A DNA stretch of 64,000 nt from the NCBI RefSeq assembly GCF_001577775.1, contig NZ_CP010835.1:1868264-1932263 (forward strand). Direction: 5' to 3'. Below, piece by piece: positions 35,091 to 45,075 of the stretch. The position numbers and the translations under genes are program-made. Position 1 is the first letter of the stretch. Each line of letters opens with the position of its first letter. The notes beneath the pieces are model-generated. The model was not told where the DNA came from. It saw only the letters and a program-made list of their open reading frames with translations, and ran no database searches. Origin of the DNA: Pyrococcus kukulkanii (GTDB taxonomy: Archaea > Methanobacteriota_B > Thermococci > Thermococcales > Thermococcaceae).

Positions 35091-36755
35091 ATGAAAGTTC
35101 CTAGAGCCATAAAAGAACCATTTCCAAACGCTATGAATCCATCATCAGATGTTGAGAACGTCAAATCCAAGGAAAGTGGGAGCCAACTAACTACGGCACT
35201 AAAAGCATTTAGGCTTATTCTTGGAAACCCAATTGCAAGAGCCCTTATAAAACCAAGCCTTAAAAAATATAAGATAAATGGGAGGGAACTTCCAGGCCTT
35301 TACTGGGCGCTTAGTATCTATGCAGGGGAGAGCATAAATGCACCAATGATGGTGCGGTTTCAGGCAGATACAATAAAGCTCCTTCTCAAACTCGGCATAA
35401 AATTGGCTCGTGGTGATGAGGAGGCGGTAAAAGAGGCTCTTCTCAGGGATCCTCACATAAGGCGCGGTATTTGGGTTGTTCTTGAGGGGATTGCCAAATA
35501 TGGGGTGACTGTCCCTCAGCGTCTTGCTGGCCCTTTTCTCATTGTATGGAATTTTACAAATATGTGTAATTTCAGGTGCAAGCACTGCTATCAGAGGGCA
35601 GATAAGCCTTTGCCGACCGAACTAACTCTCAAGGAAAAGCTCGAGCTCGTCGATCAGCTTGATAAGGGCGGTGTTGCTGCAGTTGCTTTAAGCGGGGGAG
35701 AGCCCACTATACATCCACACTTCCTTAGGATTGTGAAGGAGCTCTCAAGTAGGGGTATTCATACGTCTGTAGCAACTAATGGTTGGACATTTGCCAAAAA
35801 AGAAGAGTTGGAAAAGGCAATTAGAGCTGGAATAAAGTACGTTGAGGTGAGCGTAGATTCAGCGAAGCCTGAAAAACATGATGAGTTCAGAGGTATCCCA
35901 GGAGCATGGGAGCACGCTATAAAGGCACTCGAGAATGCTGTTGAGCTTGGAATAAGCCATGGAATGGCAACGATAATGGATAAGGAAACGTTTCAGGAAA
36001 TAGACGATATCCTAGACCTTGCGGAGAATATAGGGGTAAAGCGTGTTATATTCTTTAACCTCGTGCCAACGGGCAGAGCAGAAGATATGATTAAGGTTGA
36101 TCTATCTCCTGAAGAGCGTGAAGAGTTCATGAAGGAAGTTTATCGTCAAATGAAAAGGAGGAAACTTGAGATACTCACAACTGCTCCCCAATATGCTAGG
36201 GTAACTCTCTTGATGAGTAGCGGAAGGGAAATAACCCCAGCTCACTTTTATATTGGGGAGAATAACTCTGTGAAAGTCTTAGCAGAATTTATAGGGGGTT
36301 GTGGTGCCGGTAGAATTTATGCCGGCATAGAGCCAGATGGAACCGTAGTTCCTTGTGTTTTCCTTCCATTACCAGTTGGAAATATCAGAAATAAATCATT
36401 TAAGGAAATATGGGAAAACAGTAGGATATTCAATATCCTTAGGGACAGAGATAGCTGGGAGGGGCAGTGTGGTAGTTGTCCATACAAGTACATTTGCGGA
36501 GGATGCCGTGCGAGGGCTTATCACTATACCCTTGACTTAAGGGGGGATGACCCAGGCTGTATAATAAATAAACGCCTTTGGGAGGAAATAGTTAAGCATG
36601 GAAAGCCTAAAGGGCTCACAGAAGTTAATTGGGTTGATGAAAGTGTTGTCCTTCGGGGACCAGCCCTTTATGTGCCCAGTTATTACAGAGGTCTCGAGGC
36701 TTCAGGGGAGAAAATTGTTAGTAGGAGTTACAAAGTTCAAGAAATTCATACCTAA
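35091..36755 (+). CDS. Radical SAM/SPASM-domain protein of unknown substrate
   Basis: The 554-residue protein has a 170-residue helical N-terminal extension, then the radical SAM motif CNFRCKHC (4Fe-4S and SAM binding) with SGGEPT. A C-terminal SPASM region with CGAGR, PCVF, CGSCPYKYICGGC and GC follows and would bind further clusters. Such enzymes modify peptides or cofactors. There is no adjacent small peptide substrate or partner oxidoreductase that I can recognise, so the substrate is unknown. ATG 35091 after GAGTGATAAG is preferred; an in-frame start at 35019 would lie at the TATA. Confidence 0.82.
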   Translation: MKVPRAIKEPFPNAMNPSSDVENVKSKESGSQLTTALKAFRLILGNPIARALIKPSLKKYKINGRELPGLYWALSIYAGESINAPMMVRFQADTIKLLLKLGIKLARGDEEAVKEALLRDPHIRRGIWVVLEGIAKYGVTVPQRLAGPFLIVWNFTNMCNFRCKHCYQRADKPLPTELTLKEKLELVDQLDKGGVAAVALSGGEPTIHPHFLRIVKELSSRGIHTSVATNGWTFAKKEELEKAIRAGIKYVEVSVDSAKPEKHDEFRGIPGAWEHAIKALENAVELGISHGMATIMDKETFQEIDDILDLAENIGVKRVIFFNLVPTGRAEDMIKVDLSPEEREEFMKEVYRQMKRRKLEILTTAPQYARVTLLMSSGREITPAHFYIGENNSVKVLAEFIGGCGAGRIYAGIEPDGTVVPCVFLPLPVGNIRNKSFKEIWENSRIFNILRDRDSWEGQCGSCPYKYICGGCRARAYHYTLDLRGDDPGCIINKRLWEEIVKHGKPKGLTEVNWVDESVVLRGPALYVPSYYRGLEASGEKIVSRSYKVQEIHT

Positions 36756-36773
36756 AGATGAGGAAGAGGAGCA

Positions 36774-37364
36774 TTAGAGAAGTTTTTCCAAAAGATACTC
36801 ATGGATCCTCGTATCGTCAGTAAGCTCGGGGTGGAATTCTAGGCCTATGATATTGTCCTGCTCAACGCCAACAATCCTGTTCTCAAGCCACGCTAGGGGC
36901 TTTACCTTGTCACTGAGTAACTTAAGTATCCTGGGGGCCCTTATGAAGACCCCTGTAAACGGCTCATCATCAAAGGAAAGCTTCACGGGCGCTTCAAAGC
37001 TGTCCACCTGCCTTCCATAGGCGTTCCTGTTTACCTTCACGTCGAGAACCTCTAGGAATTTCTGCTCAGGAGTTGCCCCAACTACCTCCTTGGATAGCAT
37101 TATCAGCCCTGCACAGGTTCCCATCACCGGCAGTCCATCTTCAATCAGCTTCTTTACAGGCTCAAAGAGACCTGTTTTCTGCATGAGCCTTGAGATCGTA
37201 GTGCTCTCTCCTCCAGGGATTATTATCGCACTAATGCTTTCGAGCTGTTCAGGTTTCCTGAGCCAAATGACGTCACCGAAAACGCCGAGGCTTTCCATGG
37301 CTCTCTTTGTTGCCTCTATATGCTCACTGACGTCTCCCTGCAATCCGATAACTCCTACCTTCAT
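36774..37364 (-). CDS. pdxT: Pyridoxal 5'-phosphate synthase glutaminase subunit
   Basis: The 196-residue class I glutaminase feeds ammonia to PdxS. The signature GLQGDVSEHI, the GGESTT loop, the nucleophile Cys in MGTCAGLI and the His/Glu pair in LEFHPE are all present. It follows pdxS on the same strand with a 27-base gap, forming the pdxST operon. Confidence 0.95.
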   Translation of the reverse strand: MKVGVIGLQGDVSEHIEATKRAMESLGVFGDVIWLRKPEQLESISAIIIPGGESTTISRLMQKTGLFEPVKKLIEDGLPVMGTCAGLIMLSKEVVGATPEQKFLEVLDVKVNRNAYGRQVDSFEAPVKLSFDDEPFTGVFIRAPRILKLLSDKVKPLAWLENRIVGVEQDNIIGLEFHPELTDDTRIHEYLLEKLL

Positions 37365-37391
37365 CCTAAAACCTCCAAAAGAAAAAGGGGA

Positions 37392-38402
37392 TTAAACGCC
37401 CCTCTCCTCCATCCTTACCTCGAGCTCCGCTATGTCCTGACCTCTCATTGGCTCTCCTATCTCTCTGCTTATCTCCGCAAGGACATCTGGCTCGTCCCAG
37501 TGGTTAACGGCTTCAACTATCGCCCTTGCCATCGCCGGTGGGTTTGAGCTCTTGAAAATTCCTGAACCTACGAACACCCCATCCATCCCCATTGCCATCA
37601 TCAAAGCTGCATCAGCAGGGGTTGCTACTCCACCGGCGGCGAAGTTAACGACTGGTAACCTGCCAAGTTTCTTGATCTCGAGGAGGATCTTATAAAGTCC
37701 TTCAACGATCTCCCTGTAAGTGTAGCCCTCGTAAATTGGCTCGTTCTCTAGAACCCTCTTCGGAAGGCCGCTTATCTCCTTGACGCTAAACGCAAGCCTC
37801 AGATAGGGCTCGGCGAACTTCTCGGCGACTCCGTAAATTTCTTCATCAGTCATCCTCTGGATGAGCCTTATGTTCTCGTTCACCAGTCTTACGTGCCTTA
37901 TCGCCTCTATTATATTTCCAGTTCCGGCCTCTCCCTTGGTTCTTATCATCGCAGCCCCTTCCCAGATCCTCCTAACTGCCTCTCCAAGGTTCCTCGCACC
38001 GCAAACAAAGGGGACTGTGAACTTCTTCTTGTAGATGTGGAAGAATGGGTCTGCTGGAGTTAAAACTTCGCTTTCATCAATCATGTCAACTCCCAATGCC
38101 TCAAGAATTCTTGCCTCGGCCTCATGGCCAATTCTTACTTTGGCCATTACTGGAATTGTTACTGCATCCATTATCTCCTGAATCTTCTCCACGGGAGCCA
38201 TCCTCGCAACCCCGCCAGCCTTCCTTATATCCGCAGGAACCTTGTGAAGGGCCATAACTGAAACCGCTCCGGCCTCCTCAGCTATCCTGGCCTGTTCTGC
38301 ATTTGTAACGTCCATGATGACTCCACCTTTGACCATCTTCGCAAAGCCCCTCTTCAGCCTCTCAGTTCCCTTTTCCATAATTACCTTTAGCTTGTCCGTC
38401 AT
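37392..38402 (-). CDS. pdxS: Pyridoxal 5'-phosphate synthase lyase subunit
   Basis: The 336-residue barrel makes PLP from ribose 5-phosphate, glyceraldehyde 3-phosphate and ammonia. Key motifs are [30 protein letters not shown] (active-site Lys), GARNLGEA and [20 protein letters not shown] 38402 has AGGTGAT before it; TATA-like CCTTATATG is at about 38451-38459. The pathway's pentose source, rpiA, is also in this window. Confidence 0.96.
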   Translation of the reverse strand: MTDKLKVIMEKGTERLKRGFAKMVKGGVIMDVTNAEQARIAEEAGAVSVMALHKVPADIRKAGGVARMAPVEKIQEIMDAVTIPVMAKVRIGHEAEARILEALGVDMIDESEVLTPADPFFHIYKKKFTVPFVCGARNLGEAVRRIWEGAAMIRTKGEAGTGNIIEAIRHVRLVNENIRLIQRMTDEEIYGVAEKFAEPYLRLAFSVKEISGLPKRVLENEPIYEGYTYREIVEGLYKILLEIKKLGRLPVVNFAAGGVATPADAALMMAMGMDGVFVGSGIFKSSNPPAMARAIVEAVNHWDEPDVLAEISREIGEPMRGQDIAELEVRMEERGV

Positions 38403-38499
38403 ATCAATCACCTCAAGTCTAAGCTTTCAATGTATATCAAGTTAAAACTTGCATATAAGGATTACCATTAACTGAAAGTGACTACAAAAATGAGAGGGG

Positions 38500-39252
38500 T
38501 TAGAGCTTGGAAAGGATCTCCTGGGCAGCTTTCTTACCGCTTAAGAACATTCCACCAAATATTGGGCCCATCCTCGGGGCTCCGCTCACGGCATTGGCCG
38601 CCATTCCGGTAACGTACAGTCCTGGATACACTTCTCTGGTGTTCTCCACCGTTAGCCTCTCACCCTGATCTGCCCACATTGGGCCTTCCCCAGGAATCTT
38701 CTCTATCAGCCCCCTCTTGAGGAGGAACTGAGTTATCTGAGCTCCATGCCCCGTTGAATCTATTACATACTTCGCCTCAACCGTCAGGGGATCAACGTGA
38801 AGTCCCGTCATGTGAATCGGAGTCCAGTTAATCACTATTCCAGAAACCCTGTTGTTCTTCACAACTAGATCTTCAACTTCGATCATGTTGAATATCTTAA
38901 CCCCCGCCTTCACGACCTTGCTGGCTATGGTTGTTGCCACTTCAATAGCATCAGCCACGTAGTAGCCTTCCTCAAACTTCTCGTACCTTATTCCAAATTC
39001 ATCAAGGATCTCTTTAGCTTCTTCCTGAACCACGATCTTGTTGAAGCCCATTGCACCTCCCCAGATCCCCCCGCCTATTGAGAGCTTCTTCTCGAAGATA
39101 GCTACTTTAGCCCCTCCCTTCGCCAAATAATAGGCGGCAACCATCCCGGAGGGGCCGGCTCCGACTATGGCAACGTCAAGCTCGAGGTTATTGAGTAGAT
39201 CCTTGAAGTAACTCTCAATTATAGCCCTGCTAATTATCACGTCCCTCAGCAT
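38500..39252 (-). CDS. thi4: Thi4 thiazole synthase, sulfide-dependent type
   Basis: The 250-residue FAD/NAD-fold protein makes the thiazole part of thiamine from NAD and glycine. The dinucleotide motif GAGPSG is at residues 31-36. At the position of the sacrificial Cys205 of yeast Thi4 there is a His (about 152, in TGLHVDPL), as in archaeal enzymes that use free sulfide catalytically. ATG 39252 has GGGGAT upstream; a longer frame to 39294 crosses the TATA (TTTTATATT, about 39283-39291). Confidence 0.92.
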   Translation of the reverse strand: MLRDVIISRAIIESYFKDLLNNLELDVAIVGAGPSGMVAAYYLAKGGAKVAIFEKKLSIGGGIWGGAMGFNKIVVQEEAKEILDEFGIRYEKFEEGYYVADAIEVATTIASKVVKAGVKIFNMIEVEDLVVKNNRVSGIVINWTPIHMTGLHVDPLTVEAKYVIDSTGHGAQITQFLLKRGLIEKIPGEGPMWADQGERLTVENTREVYPGLYVTGMAANAVSGAPRMGPIFGGMFLSGKKAAQEILSKL

Positions 39253-39293
39253 GGAGATCCCCTGCAAAAACTTGGTTTTGCAATATAAAAACA

Positions 39294-39305
39294 TTGTTAT
39301 AACAA
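39294..39305 (-). promoter_or_regulatory. Palindrome upstream of the thi4 TATA box
   Basis: TTGTTATAACAA is a perfect 12-base palindrome directly upstream of the thi4 TATA box and just before the stop of the gene at 39310. It could be a regulator site or part of the BRE region. Confidence 0.35.
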
Positions 39306-39309
39306 GGTA

Positions 39310-39744
39310 TTATGGTGCCCTGGGTATATTGAGGGTCGAGAAGACGTAAGCTATTTCCTCCGGCCTGTTGGTCGAGAAAGATACCGATATCCCCCTCTTC
39401 CTCGTTATGAGTACACACGCCTTGGCCGGAAGCATGAAGTGGAGTAAACCAGAACAGCTCATCCAGCCTTCCTTTACGGAGTAGCTCTCTATATCCTCTA
39501 TTTTAATGGTCTTCCTGACTAGAAGGCCAAGTCTCCCCCTTATCCTTATCTCTTTCTGAGTTATTCTAATGTTAAGAGCTGAAATATCCCATATTATCGC
39601 GAACACTATTATAGCCTCAATTCCAACTATCCCAACTGCTGGCGGGTTGTTTCTAACTGCAAAGAGGACTATCAGGATTGGAGCGAATAGTATTGCCAAG
39701 AATAAGTTATATCCCCTGCTCTGCACGGTTTCCTCGTACAGCAT
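39310..39744 (-). CDS. PH-domain-like membrane protein
   Basis: The 144-residue protein has two N-terminal membrane helices (about residues 13-30 and 37-55) followed by a soluble domain of the kind found in bacterial PH-like (DUF304-type) proteins, with IRIRGRLGLLVRKTIKIEDI. Function unknown. It is 57 bases upstream of thi4 on the same strand. Confidence 0.55.
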   Translation of the reverse strand: MLYEETVQSRGYNLFLAILFAPILIVLFAVRNNPPAVGIVGIEAIIVFAIIWDISALNIRITQKEIRIRGRLGLLVRKTIKIEDIESYSVKEGWMSCSGLLHFMLPAKACVLITRKRGISVSFSTNRPEEIAYVFSTLNIPRAP

Positions 39745-39765
39745 GAAGTGTCCTTCATGAAACCC

Positions 39766-40533
39766 CTATTTGTGAGTTTCGATTCCTTCCACTCTAACGT
39801 TCAGTCTTTTGAGAACATCTTTAATGCTCCTTAGATAACTAGTAAACTTATCATAGTCTGTTAGCACGGCGTAGCTCTCAGGGAATTCCTCCTCCAAATT
39901 TTTCCTGAATTCTTCTCCAGCTTTCTTTAAGTTCAGGAATTCTAGGAAGTACCAATTAACGAAGTCTCTGGTTTCCCTTATAATTGCCTCAACGTCCGTT
40001 ATTCCAGGAATTATTGGGCTAATAAAAGCGTAGTTCTTTATTCCCTCCTCATGCAGAGCCTTGAGCGCGTTGATTCTTGCCCTTTGGATGGGAGTTAAGG
40101 GCTCAAAAAGCTTCTTTTCCTTCCCCTCGAAGGAATTCACCGTAAGTCCAACCTCTACCTTGGGGAATAGCTTTAGAATACTAACATCCCTGACGACTAA
40201 TGGTGACTTAGTCAGGATCATGAGTTCGTTTCTCTTGTCCATGAACCTAAGAACGCTTCTCGTGAGCTTAAGCTTGGCCTCTATTGGCTGATATGGATCG
40301 CTCACCGAGGACATTAAAATAGTGCCTTTAACTCTCTTCCTCGCCAGATCGGGTGCGTTAACCTTAACTTCAACCCAGGTACCCCAGGGTTCTTCTCTTC
40401 TAACTATTTCCTTGGCATAGCAGTACTTACAGGCAAATTGACAGCCAACGTACTGGTTGACGCTCCACTCTATCCCGGGAATCCTCGACCGAGTGTAGAG
40501 TGTCTTTACCTTCCTTTTGATGATCTTGATCAA
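39766..40533 (-). CDS. Radical SAM protein, SplB/Rv2578c-like
   Basis: The 255-residue protein has the radical SAM motif CQFACKYCYA, preceded by the family signature WSVNQYVGC, and downstream SSVSDPYQPIE and ILTKSPLVVRD. This group is related to spore photoproduct lyase but has no established substrate in archaea. The start is TTG 40533, with GGAGGG eight bases upstream. It is divergent from the uracil permease gene. Confidence 0.85.
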   Translation of the reverse strand: MIKIIKRKVKTLYTRSRIPGIEWSVNQYVGCQFACKYCYAKEIVRREEPWGTWVEVKVNAPDLARKRVKGTILMSSVSDPYQPIEAKLKLTRSVLRFMDKRNELMILTKSPLVVRDVSILKLFPKVEVGLTVNSFEGKEKKLFEPLTPIQRARINALKALHEEGIKNYAFISPIIPGITDVEAIIRETRDFVNWYFLEFLNLKKAGEEFRKNLEEEFPESYAVLTDYDKFTSYLRSIKDVLKRLNVRVEGIETHK

Positions 40534-40613
40534 CTTTCAAGCCCTCCAAGGTTAAGTTAAAAACCTTTCTAAAAATTTTTAAGTCATTGCGAACACACTT
40601 TTGGCGGGTTCTC

Positions 40614-41897
40614 ATGGTTCCAGGTGTTAGGGTTAAAATAGATGAGAAGGTTGAACCTAAAAAAGCTGTTCTCTTAGGTCTTCAGCACGTCCTTGCAATG
40701 TTCGGAGCTACAGTGACGGTACCTCTAGTCGTTGGAACTGCAGTCGGTCTTTCAAAGCACGAGATAGCTTTGATGATCCAGGCGGTTCTCTTAGCAATGG
40801 GCATTGCAACCCTGCTCCAGACCACGATAGGCTCGAGGTATCCGATAGTTCAGGGGTCGAGCTTCGCCTTCATTCCTGGGCTCATAAGCATAGGGAACAG
40901 CCTTGGGATGGCGGCAACCCAGGGGGCATTGATAGTCGGAGGAATTATCGAGGCCTTAGTTGGTGGCCTTGGTATAGTGGGGAAAGTGAAGAAGCTCTTC
41001 ACACCGCTCGTTACGGGAGTTACGATAATGCTGATAGGGTTCTCCTTGGCGGATGTTGCGGTTAAGTACTTCTTCAACTACTACGCAGATCCCTCAGGGG
41101 CGAGCATCCCTAAGGCTACCTTAGTTGCCCTAATAACCTTCGCGACGACTGTTTACATAGCCTTAAAGGCTAAGGGAGCTTTAAGGGCAATGCCCGTGAT
41201 AGTTGGGGCATTTGTTGGCTATATCGTAAGCATTCCACTGGGACTTACGAACTTCCAGCTAGTTCACGAGCTCCCCGCGGTGAGCGTTCCAAAGCTGTTT
41301 CCCTGGGGAACCCCGGTGTTCGATGCAACCGCAATAATAACACTGCTCTTTGCCTTCATGGTGAGCATAATAGAGAGCGTCGGTGATTACCATGCCATCT
41401 CAGCTATAGCCGAGGCACCAATAACGAATAGGCACATAAACAGGGGAATAATGAGTGAGGGAATTGCCTGTTCGATAGCTGGTGTTCTTGGAGCCTGTGG
41501 TACAACGAGCTACTCAGAGAACATTGGACTTGTGGCTTTGACTAAGGTGGCAAGCAGGTACGTGGTTCAGGTTGGGGGATTAATTTTAATCGTCATTGCG
41601 ATGTTCCCCAAGTTTGCTGGGATTTTAGCATCGATGCCCGCTCCGGTATTGGGTGGATTAACGCTGGCCCTATATGGAATGATCAGCGTGACTGGCCTAA
41701 GGCTAATTAAGGAGAAGGTTGAACTTGATGACAGGAATACACTGATACTTGCCGCAGCCCTAATAGCTGGACTTGGTGCACCCCAGCTACCTCCAGAGTT
41801 CCTCGAGCACTTTCCCAGGATAATTGCGAGTATACTAGAATCCGGAATGGCAGTTGGGGCTATTACGGCGATAGTTTTAGATCAGGTGTTGAGGTGA
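40614..41897 (+). CDS. uraA: Uracil/xanthine permease (NCS2 family)
   Basis: The 427-residue transporter has about 14 helices and NCS2 motifs: [30 protein letters not shown] and [13 protein letters not shown], where the Glu binds the base. The neighbouring upp gene four bases downstream points to uracil. ATG 40614 is preferred over an in-frame GTG at 40587. Confidence 0.92.
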   Translation: MVPGVRVKIDEKVEPKKAVLLGLQHVLAMFGATVTVPLVVGTAVGLSKHEIALMIQAVLLAMGIATLLQTTIGSRYPIVQGSSFAFIPGLISIGNSLGMAATQGALIVGGIIEALVGGLGIVGKVKKLFTPLVTGVTIMLIGFSLADVAVKYFFNYYADPSGASIPKATLVALITFATTVYIALKAKGALRAMPVIVGAFVGYIVSIPLGLTNFQLVHELPAVSVPKLFPWGTPVFDATAIITLLFAFMVSIIESVGDYHAISAIAEAPITNRHINRGIMSEGIACSIAGVLGACGTTSYSENIGLVALTKVASRYVVQVGGLILIVIAMFPKFAGILASMPAPVLGGLTLALYGMISVTGLRLIKEKVELDDRNTLILAAALIAGLGAPQLPPEFLEHFPRIIASILESGMAVGAITAIVLDQVLR

Positions 41898-41901
41898 TAG
41901 C

Positions 41902-42600
41902 ATGATTGAAGATAAGAGGTGGGAGAAGGTTTACTCCTTTGAGGATTCCCCGTTTATTATGGAAATACTGACCCAGCTTAGGGACAAGAACACTGGCAGC
42001 ATAGCCTTCAGGAAGGGTCTAGTCAAGCTTGGAAGGTACATGGCCTATGAAATTACGAAGACAATGGAAACTAAGACCGTAAAAGTTGAGACCCCTCTGG
42101 AGGAGACCGAGGGAATAATAGTCAAGGATAGGAGGAACGTAGTTATAGTTACAGTTCTCAGGGCTGCAATTCCCTTAATGGAAGGGCTAATCAAAGTTTT
42201 CGAGCATGCAAGGGTTGGAATTGTATCGGCCGTAAGGGGCAAGGCTCCGAAGTTTGAAATTGAGATGGACTATGTGAAGATACCTCAGATAAAGCCTGAA
42301 GACACAGTAATAGTCGCCGATCCTATGATAGCTACTGGTTCAACTCTAACGAAAGTTCTTGAGGAGGTAAAGAAGTACGGCGAGCCAAAGAGGACTATAG
42401 TCGTTGGCGTTCTCGCGGCACCTGAGGGGATTACAAAGATAAAGAGCAAGTTCCCCGATGTAGAGATATTCGTGGCGAAGATAGATAGGGAACTAGACGA
42501 CAAAGGCTACATCCTTCCAGGCCTTGGAGATGCAGGTGACAGGGCATTCGGTGAGCCTCTAAAGCTAACTACCCTCCCCCAGGTTCACTATATCGAGTGA
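41902..42600 (+). CDS. upp: Uracil phosphoribosyltransferase
   Basis: The 232-residue enzyme converts uracil and PRPP to UMP. The PRPP loop [15 protein letters not shown] and the uracil-binding region [15 protein letters not shown] are clear. It forms a salvage operon with uraA, starting after TTGAGGTGATAGC. Its last 32 bases overlap the convergent oxidoreductase gene. Confidence 0.95.
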   Translation: MIEDKRWEKVYSFEDSPFIMEILTQLRDKNTGSIAFRKGLVKLGRYMAYEITKTMETKTVKVETPLEETEGIIVKDRRNVVIVTVLRAAIPLMEGLIKVFEHARVGIVSAVRGKAPKFEIEMDYVKIPQIKPEDTVIVADPMIATGSTLTKVLEEVKKYGEPKRTIVVGVLAAPEGITKIKSKFPDVEIFVAKIDRELDDKGYILPGLGDAGDRAFGEPLKLTTLPQVHYIE

Positions 42601-44500
42601 CTTCAACCCAGGTCGAGTGAAATGCTGAGCCCTTTCCGTACTTTTCTACCTTTTTATCAGTTGTCAGGAAGTTGACGTTCCATCCAAGTATCGAAGGCCA
42701 AAAGGCTTTGTATAGTAAAACTACTCCTTGGGGAACGTCCTCCGTGAGCTTTACCGTTGTTACTACTTCTCCTAGCTCATTGAAGACCTTAACTTTATCT
42801 CCATCTTTAATTCCTCTCTCATGGGCATCCTTGGAGTTCATGTAGAGACTTGGATCTATCATTCCATGGGTGTTGTGGTATTGGCTGGTTATCGTCATCC
42901 TGTAGGTTGGACTTAACAGCCTTAGCGGATAATTCCCCGAATACCTCTCGTACTTAGGGAACGGACTTAGCCCCCTTCTAACGGCCCTTTGAAAATAGAA
43001 TTCTATCTTTCCGCTTGGTGTGTTCCACTTTCTGGGCTTTTCAGGAATTTTAACGAATCCCTTCTTTTTTAGTTCTTCCCAGCTTATTCCATTGTCCGCG
43101 AGAACTCTCTTTATCACGGCTTCATCACTCTCATAGAGATACCTGTTCTTTATGCCTAGTGCCTTAGCTATTAATCTAGTTACCTCGCTGTTGCTCTTTC
43201 CTGGGCCCTTTGCGACCGGCTCGTTCAGTAGAACGTATCTGTGATAGTAGGAGTCCACTATATCAAGTCTCTCAAAGAAAGTGTTGGCTGGTAAAACTAC
43301 GTCCGAGTACAGGGCTGTATCAGTTAAGAATACATCGTGGGTAACTATGAATACGTCACTTTTCTTGATCGCCCTTCTTAGCCTATTCTGGTTTGGATAG
43401 CTCGCTAAGGGGTTTGAGTTGTAGATATAGAGGAACTTAACCTCACCATCTTCGATAGCCTCAGCTAGCTCCATCTGAGGAATTTGATTTTCAGGCTTAG
43501 TTCTCAGGAATTTTGCTTGGGCGTAGCTCTTGTCTATGGTTTTCATGTTATAGATAAATCCAAACTTATGGCCAACTAAAGCTGGAAGGATTGCAATTGC
43601 CCTTACTGCTTCTCCCCCAGCTAATGAGCGCTGGAGGCCGTAGCCTATATGAATTACCCCCTTCTTCTCAGCGAATTCCCTCGCAAACTCTTCAATTCTC
43701 TCAACGCTAAGCCCGGTTTCCTGGGCTACATAATCAAATGATAATGTTTTTACATAATTCTTGAATTCTTTAAATCCATAGACGTTGTTCTTAATGAACT
43801 CCTTATCGTACAGCCTTTTCTCGATAATTACCTTCGCCACGCCAAGGGCAAAAAGAACGTCTGTATCCGGCCGTATCTGGAAGAACTTATCACTTTTCTT
43901 GGCCGTTTCCGTTCTTATGACATCAACCGTCCAGATCTCAAGTCCATACTTTTTCGCCAGCATGAAGCCGTGCAGGTTAGTCTAGAAGGCGTTAATTCCC
44001 CAGTAGACTATTAGCCTACTTTCCTTTAGCTTTTCTGGATCTATCCCTACCGCCGTTCCATAAACGTCCTTTAGGGCCTCTTGCCCAGCCCTATCGCAGA
44101 TTGCCCCATCTATTGTGGATGCATTTAGGTAGTGAAAGAGCCTCATGGGGAAGTAATAACTCACTACTCCTCTATCCCCCGCATATTTGTAAACAAGTAC
44201 AGAATAACTTCCATACTCCCTTATAGTCTCATTGATATTCTCTGCAATGAGATTTAGTGCTTCTTTCCAGCTTGCCTCTCTAAACTCTCCACTACCCTTC
44301 TTTCCTTCGAGGATTAATAGTTTCCTTAGCCTCTCCTTTGAGTGGAACCACTTGGGCAGTAATGCCCCCTTTGGGCAGAGAAATCCTCGCGTTATTGGAT
44401 GTTCCGGATTTCCCCTAACCGTGAGTTTGCCGTTCTTGAAGTTTGAGATTATCGAGCATGTATCGTAGCAGTCCCTCATGCAGGCTGAGAACAACTTCAA
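42569..44500 (-). pseudogene. Molybdopterin oxidoreductase interrupted by an in-frame TAG
   Basis: A 644-codon frame is continuous apart from one amber codon at 43982-43984. The upstream part (44500-43985) has the 4Fe-4S ligands Cys7, 11, 15 and 42 (CMRDCYDTCS, FLCPKG) and the candidate metal Cys in GAICDRAGQEAL. The downstream part carries the molybdopterin-binding domains (YGLQRSLAGGEA, TSQYHNTHGM). A single substitution (for example TGG or GAG to TAG) would explain the break; Pyrococcus is not known to use TAG as sense. Substrate unknown. It overlaps its upstream partner gene by ATGA. A sequencing error is possible. Confidence 0.8.
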
Positions 44501-44766
44501 TCCCTCTCGAGCTTATACCTAACTACATATCTCCCCTCTTCGAAGTCTTCCTCGCTCTCAACGACTTCAACTGGCTTAATTTTTAAGCCGAAATCGATAG
44601 CCTCCCAGGCTATGTCGTCAAAGTAATCATACAATCCACATGTTTTGCAAAATGTCCCCCTAAACTCTATTATAACTTCGTCCTCTTTAGCTTCGAGTAT
44701 TCTAGCTTGAGCCTCCCTTCCATGCCACTTATTGAATTCTTTAATTACATAATCAAGTTTTTCCAT
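44497..44766 (-). CDS. Small CxxC protein coupled to the oxidoreductase
   Basis: The 89-residue protein contains FRGTFCKTCGLYDYFDDIAWE, with one CxxC pair (Cys40, Cys43), and many acidic residues. No family recognised. It overlaps the start of the molybdopterin oxidoreductase gene (ATGA at 44497-44500), so a chaperone, maturation or electron-transfer role for that enzyme is plausible. If the enzyme is dead, this gene may be an orphan partner. Confidence 0.6.
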   Translation of the reverse strand: MEKLDYVIKEFNKWHGREAQARILEAKEDEVIIEFRGTFCKTCGLYDYFDDIAWEAIDFGLKIKPVEVVESEEDFEEGRYVVRYKLERD

Positions 44767-44768
44767 AA

Positions 44769-45047
44769 TTAGTCACCTCCGATGTAGTCCAAGGTTTCAT
44801 CAATGAAGTCCTCGAATGCCTCCTCACTTACTTCCTCTAGCTTAAAAGTGAATTCCCTTCCAAGGTACCATCTAACTGCAACCTTTCCCTTATTGGTTTC
44901 AGCTATCACAAGCCCAAAGGGCATATCTCCTGCCCAGTGGTGCCTGTAAAAGGTGACCTCGTAACCTTCCTCCCTCAACTTCTTCAGCACGAACTTCAGG
45001 GCTTCCCCGGGTCCACCCTCTATTTTCGCGAATCCTATAGTTGGCAT
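44769..45047 (-). CDS. Small acidic protein of unknown function
   Basis: The 92-residue soluble protein (begins MPTIGFAKIEGGPGEALKFV) has an alpha/beta look and an acidic C-terminal helix. ATG 45047 has AGGTGA six bases upstream. It lies two bases upstream of the CxxC gene and is the first gene of the oxidoreductase operon, with a TATA-like CATTTAAATA (45098-45107) inside the end of the upstream gene. Confidence 0.55.
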   Translation of the reverse strand: MPTIGFAKIEGGPGEALKFVLKKLREEGYEVTFYRHHWAGDMPFGLVIAETNKGKVAVRWYLGREFTFKLEEVSEEAFEDFIDETLDYIGGD

Positions 45048-45075
45048 TCCATTCACCTTTGGTTCGAATTTCTAA

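Noticed and set aside
43982-43984. TAG read as pyrrolysine
   Set aside because: No pyrrolysine genes are visible here and the genus is not known to use it; nonsense mutation or error is simpler.
45061-45071. GGTTCGAATT as a tRNA T-arm
   Set aside because: No acceptor stem or anticodon arm surrounds it; it is one of three TTCGAA palindromes near a promoter.
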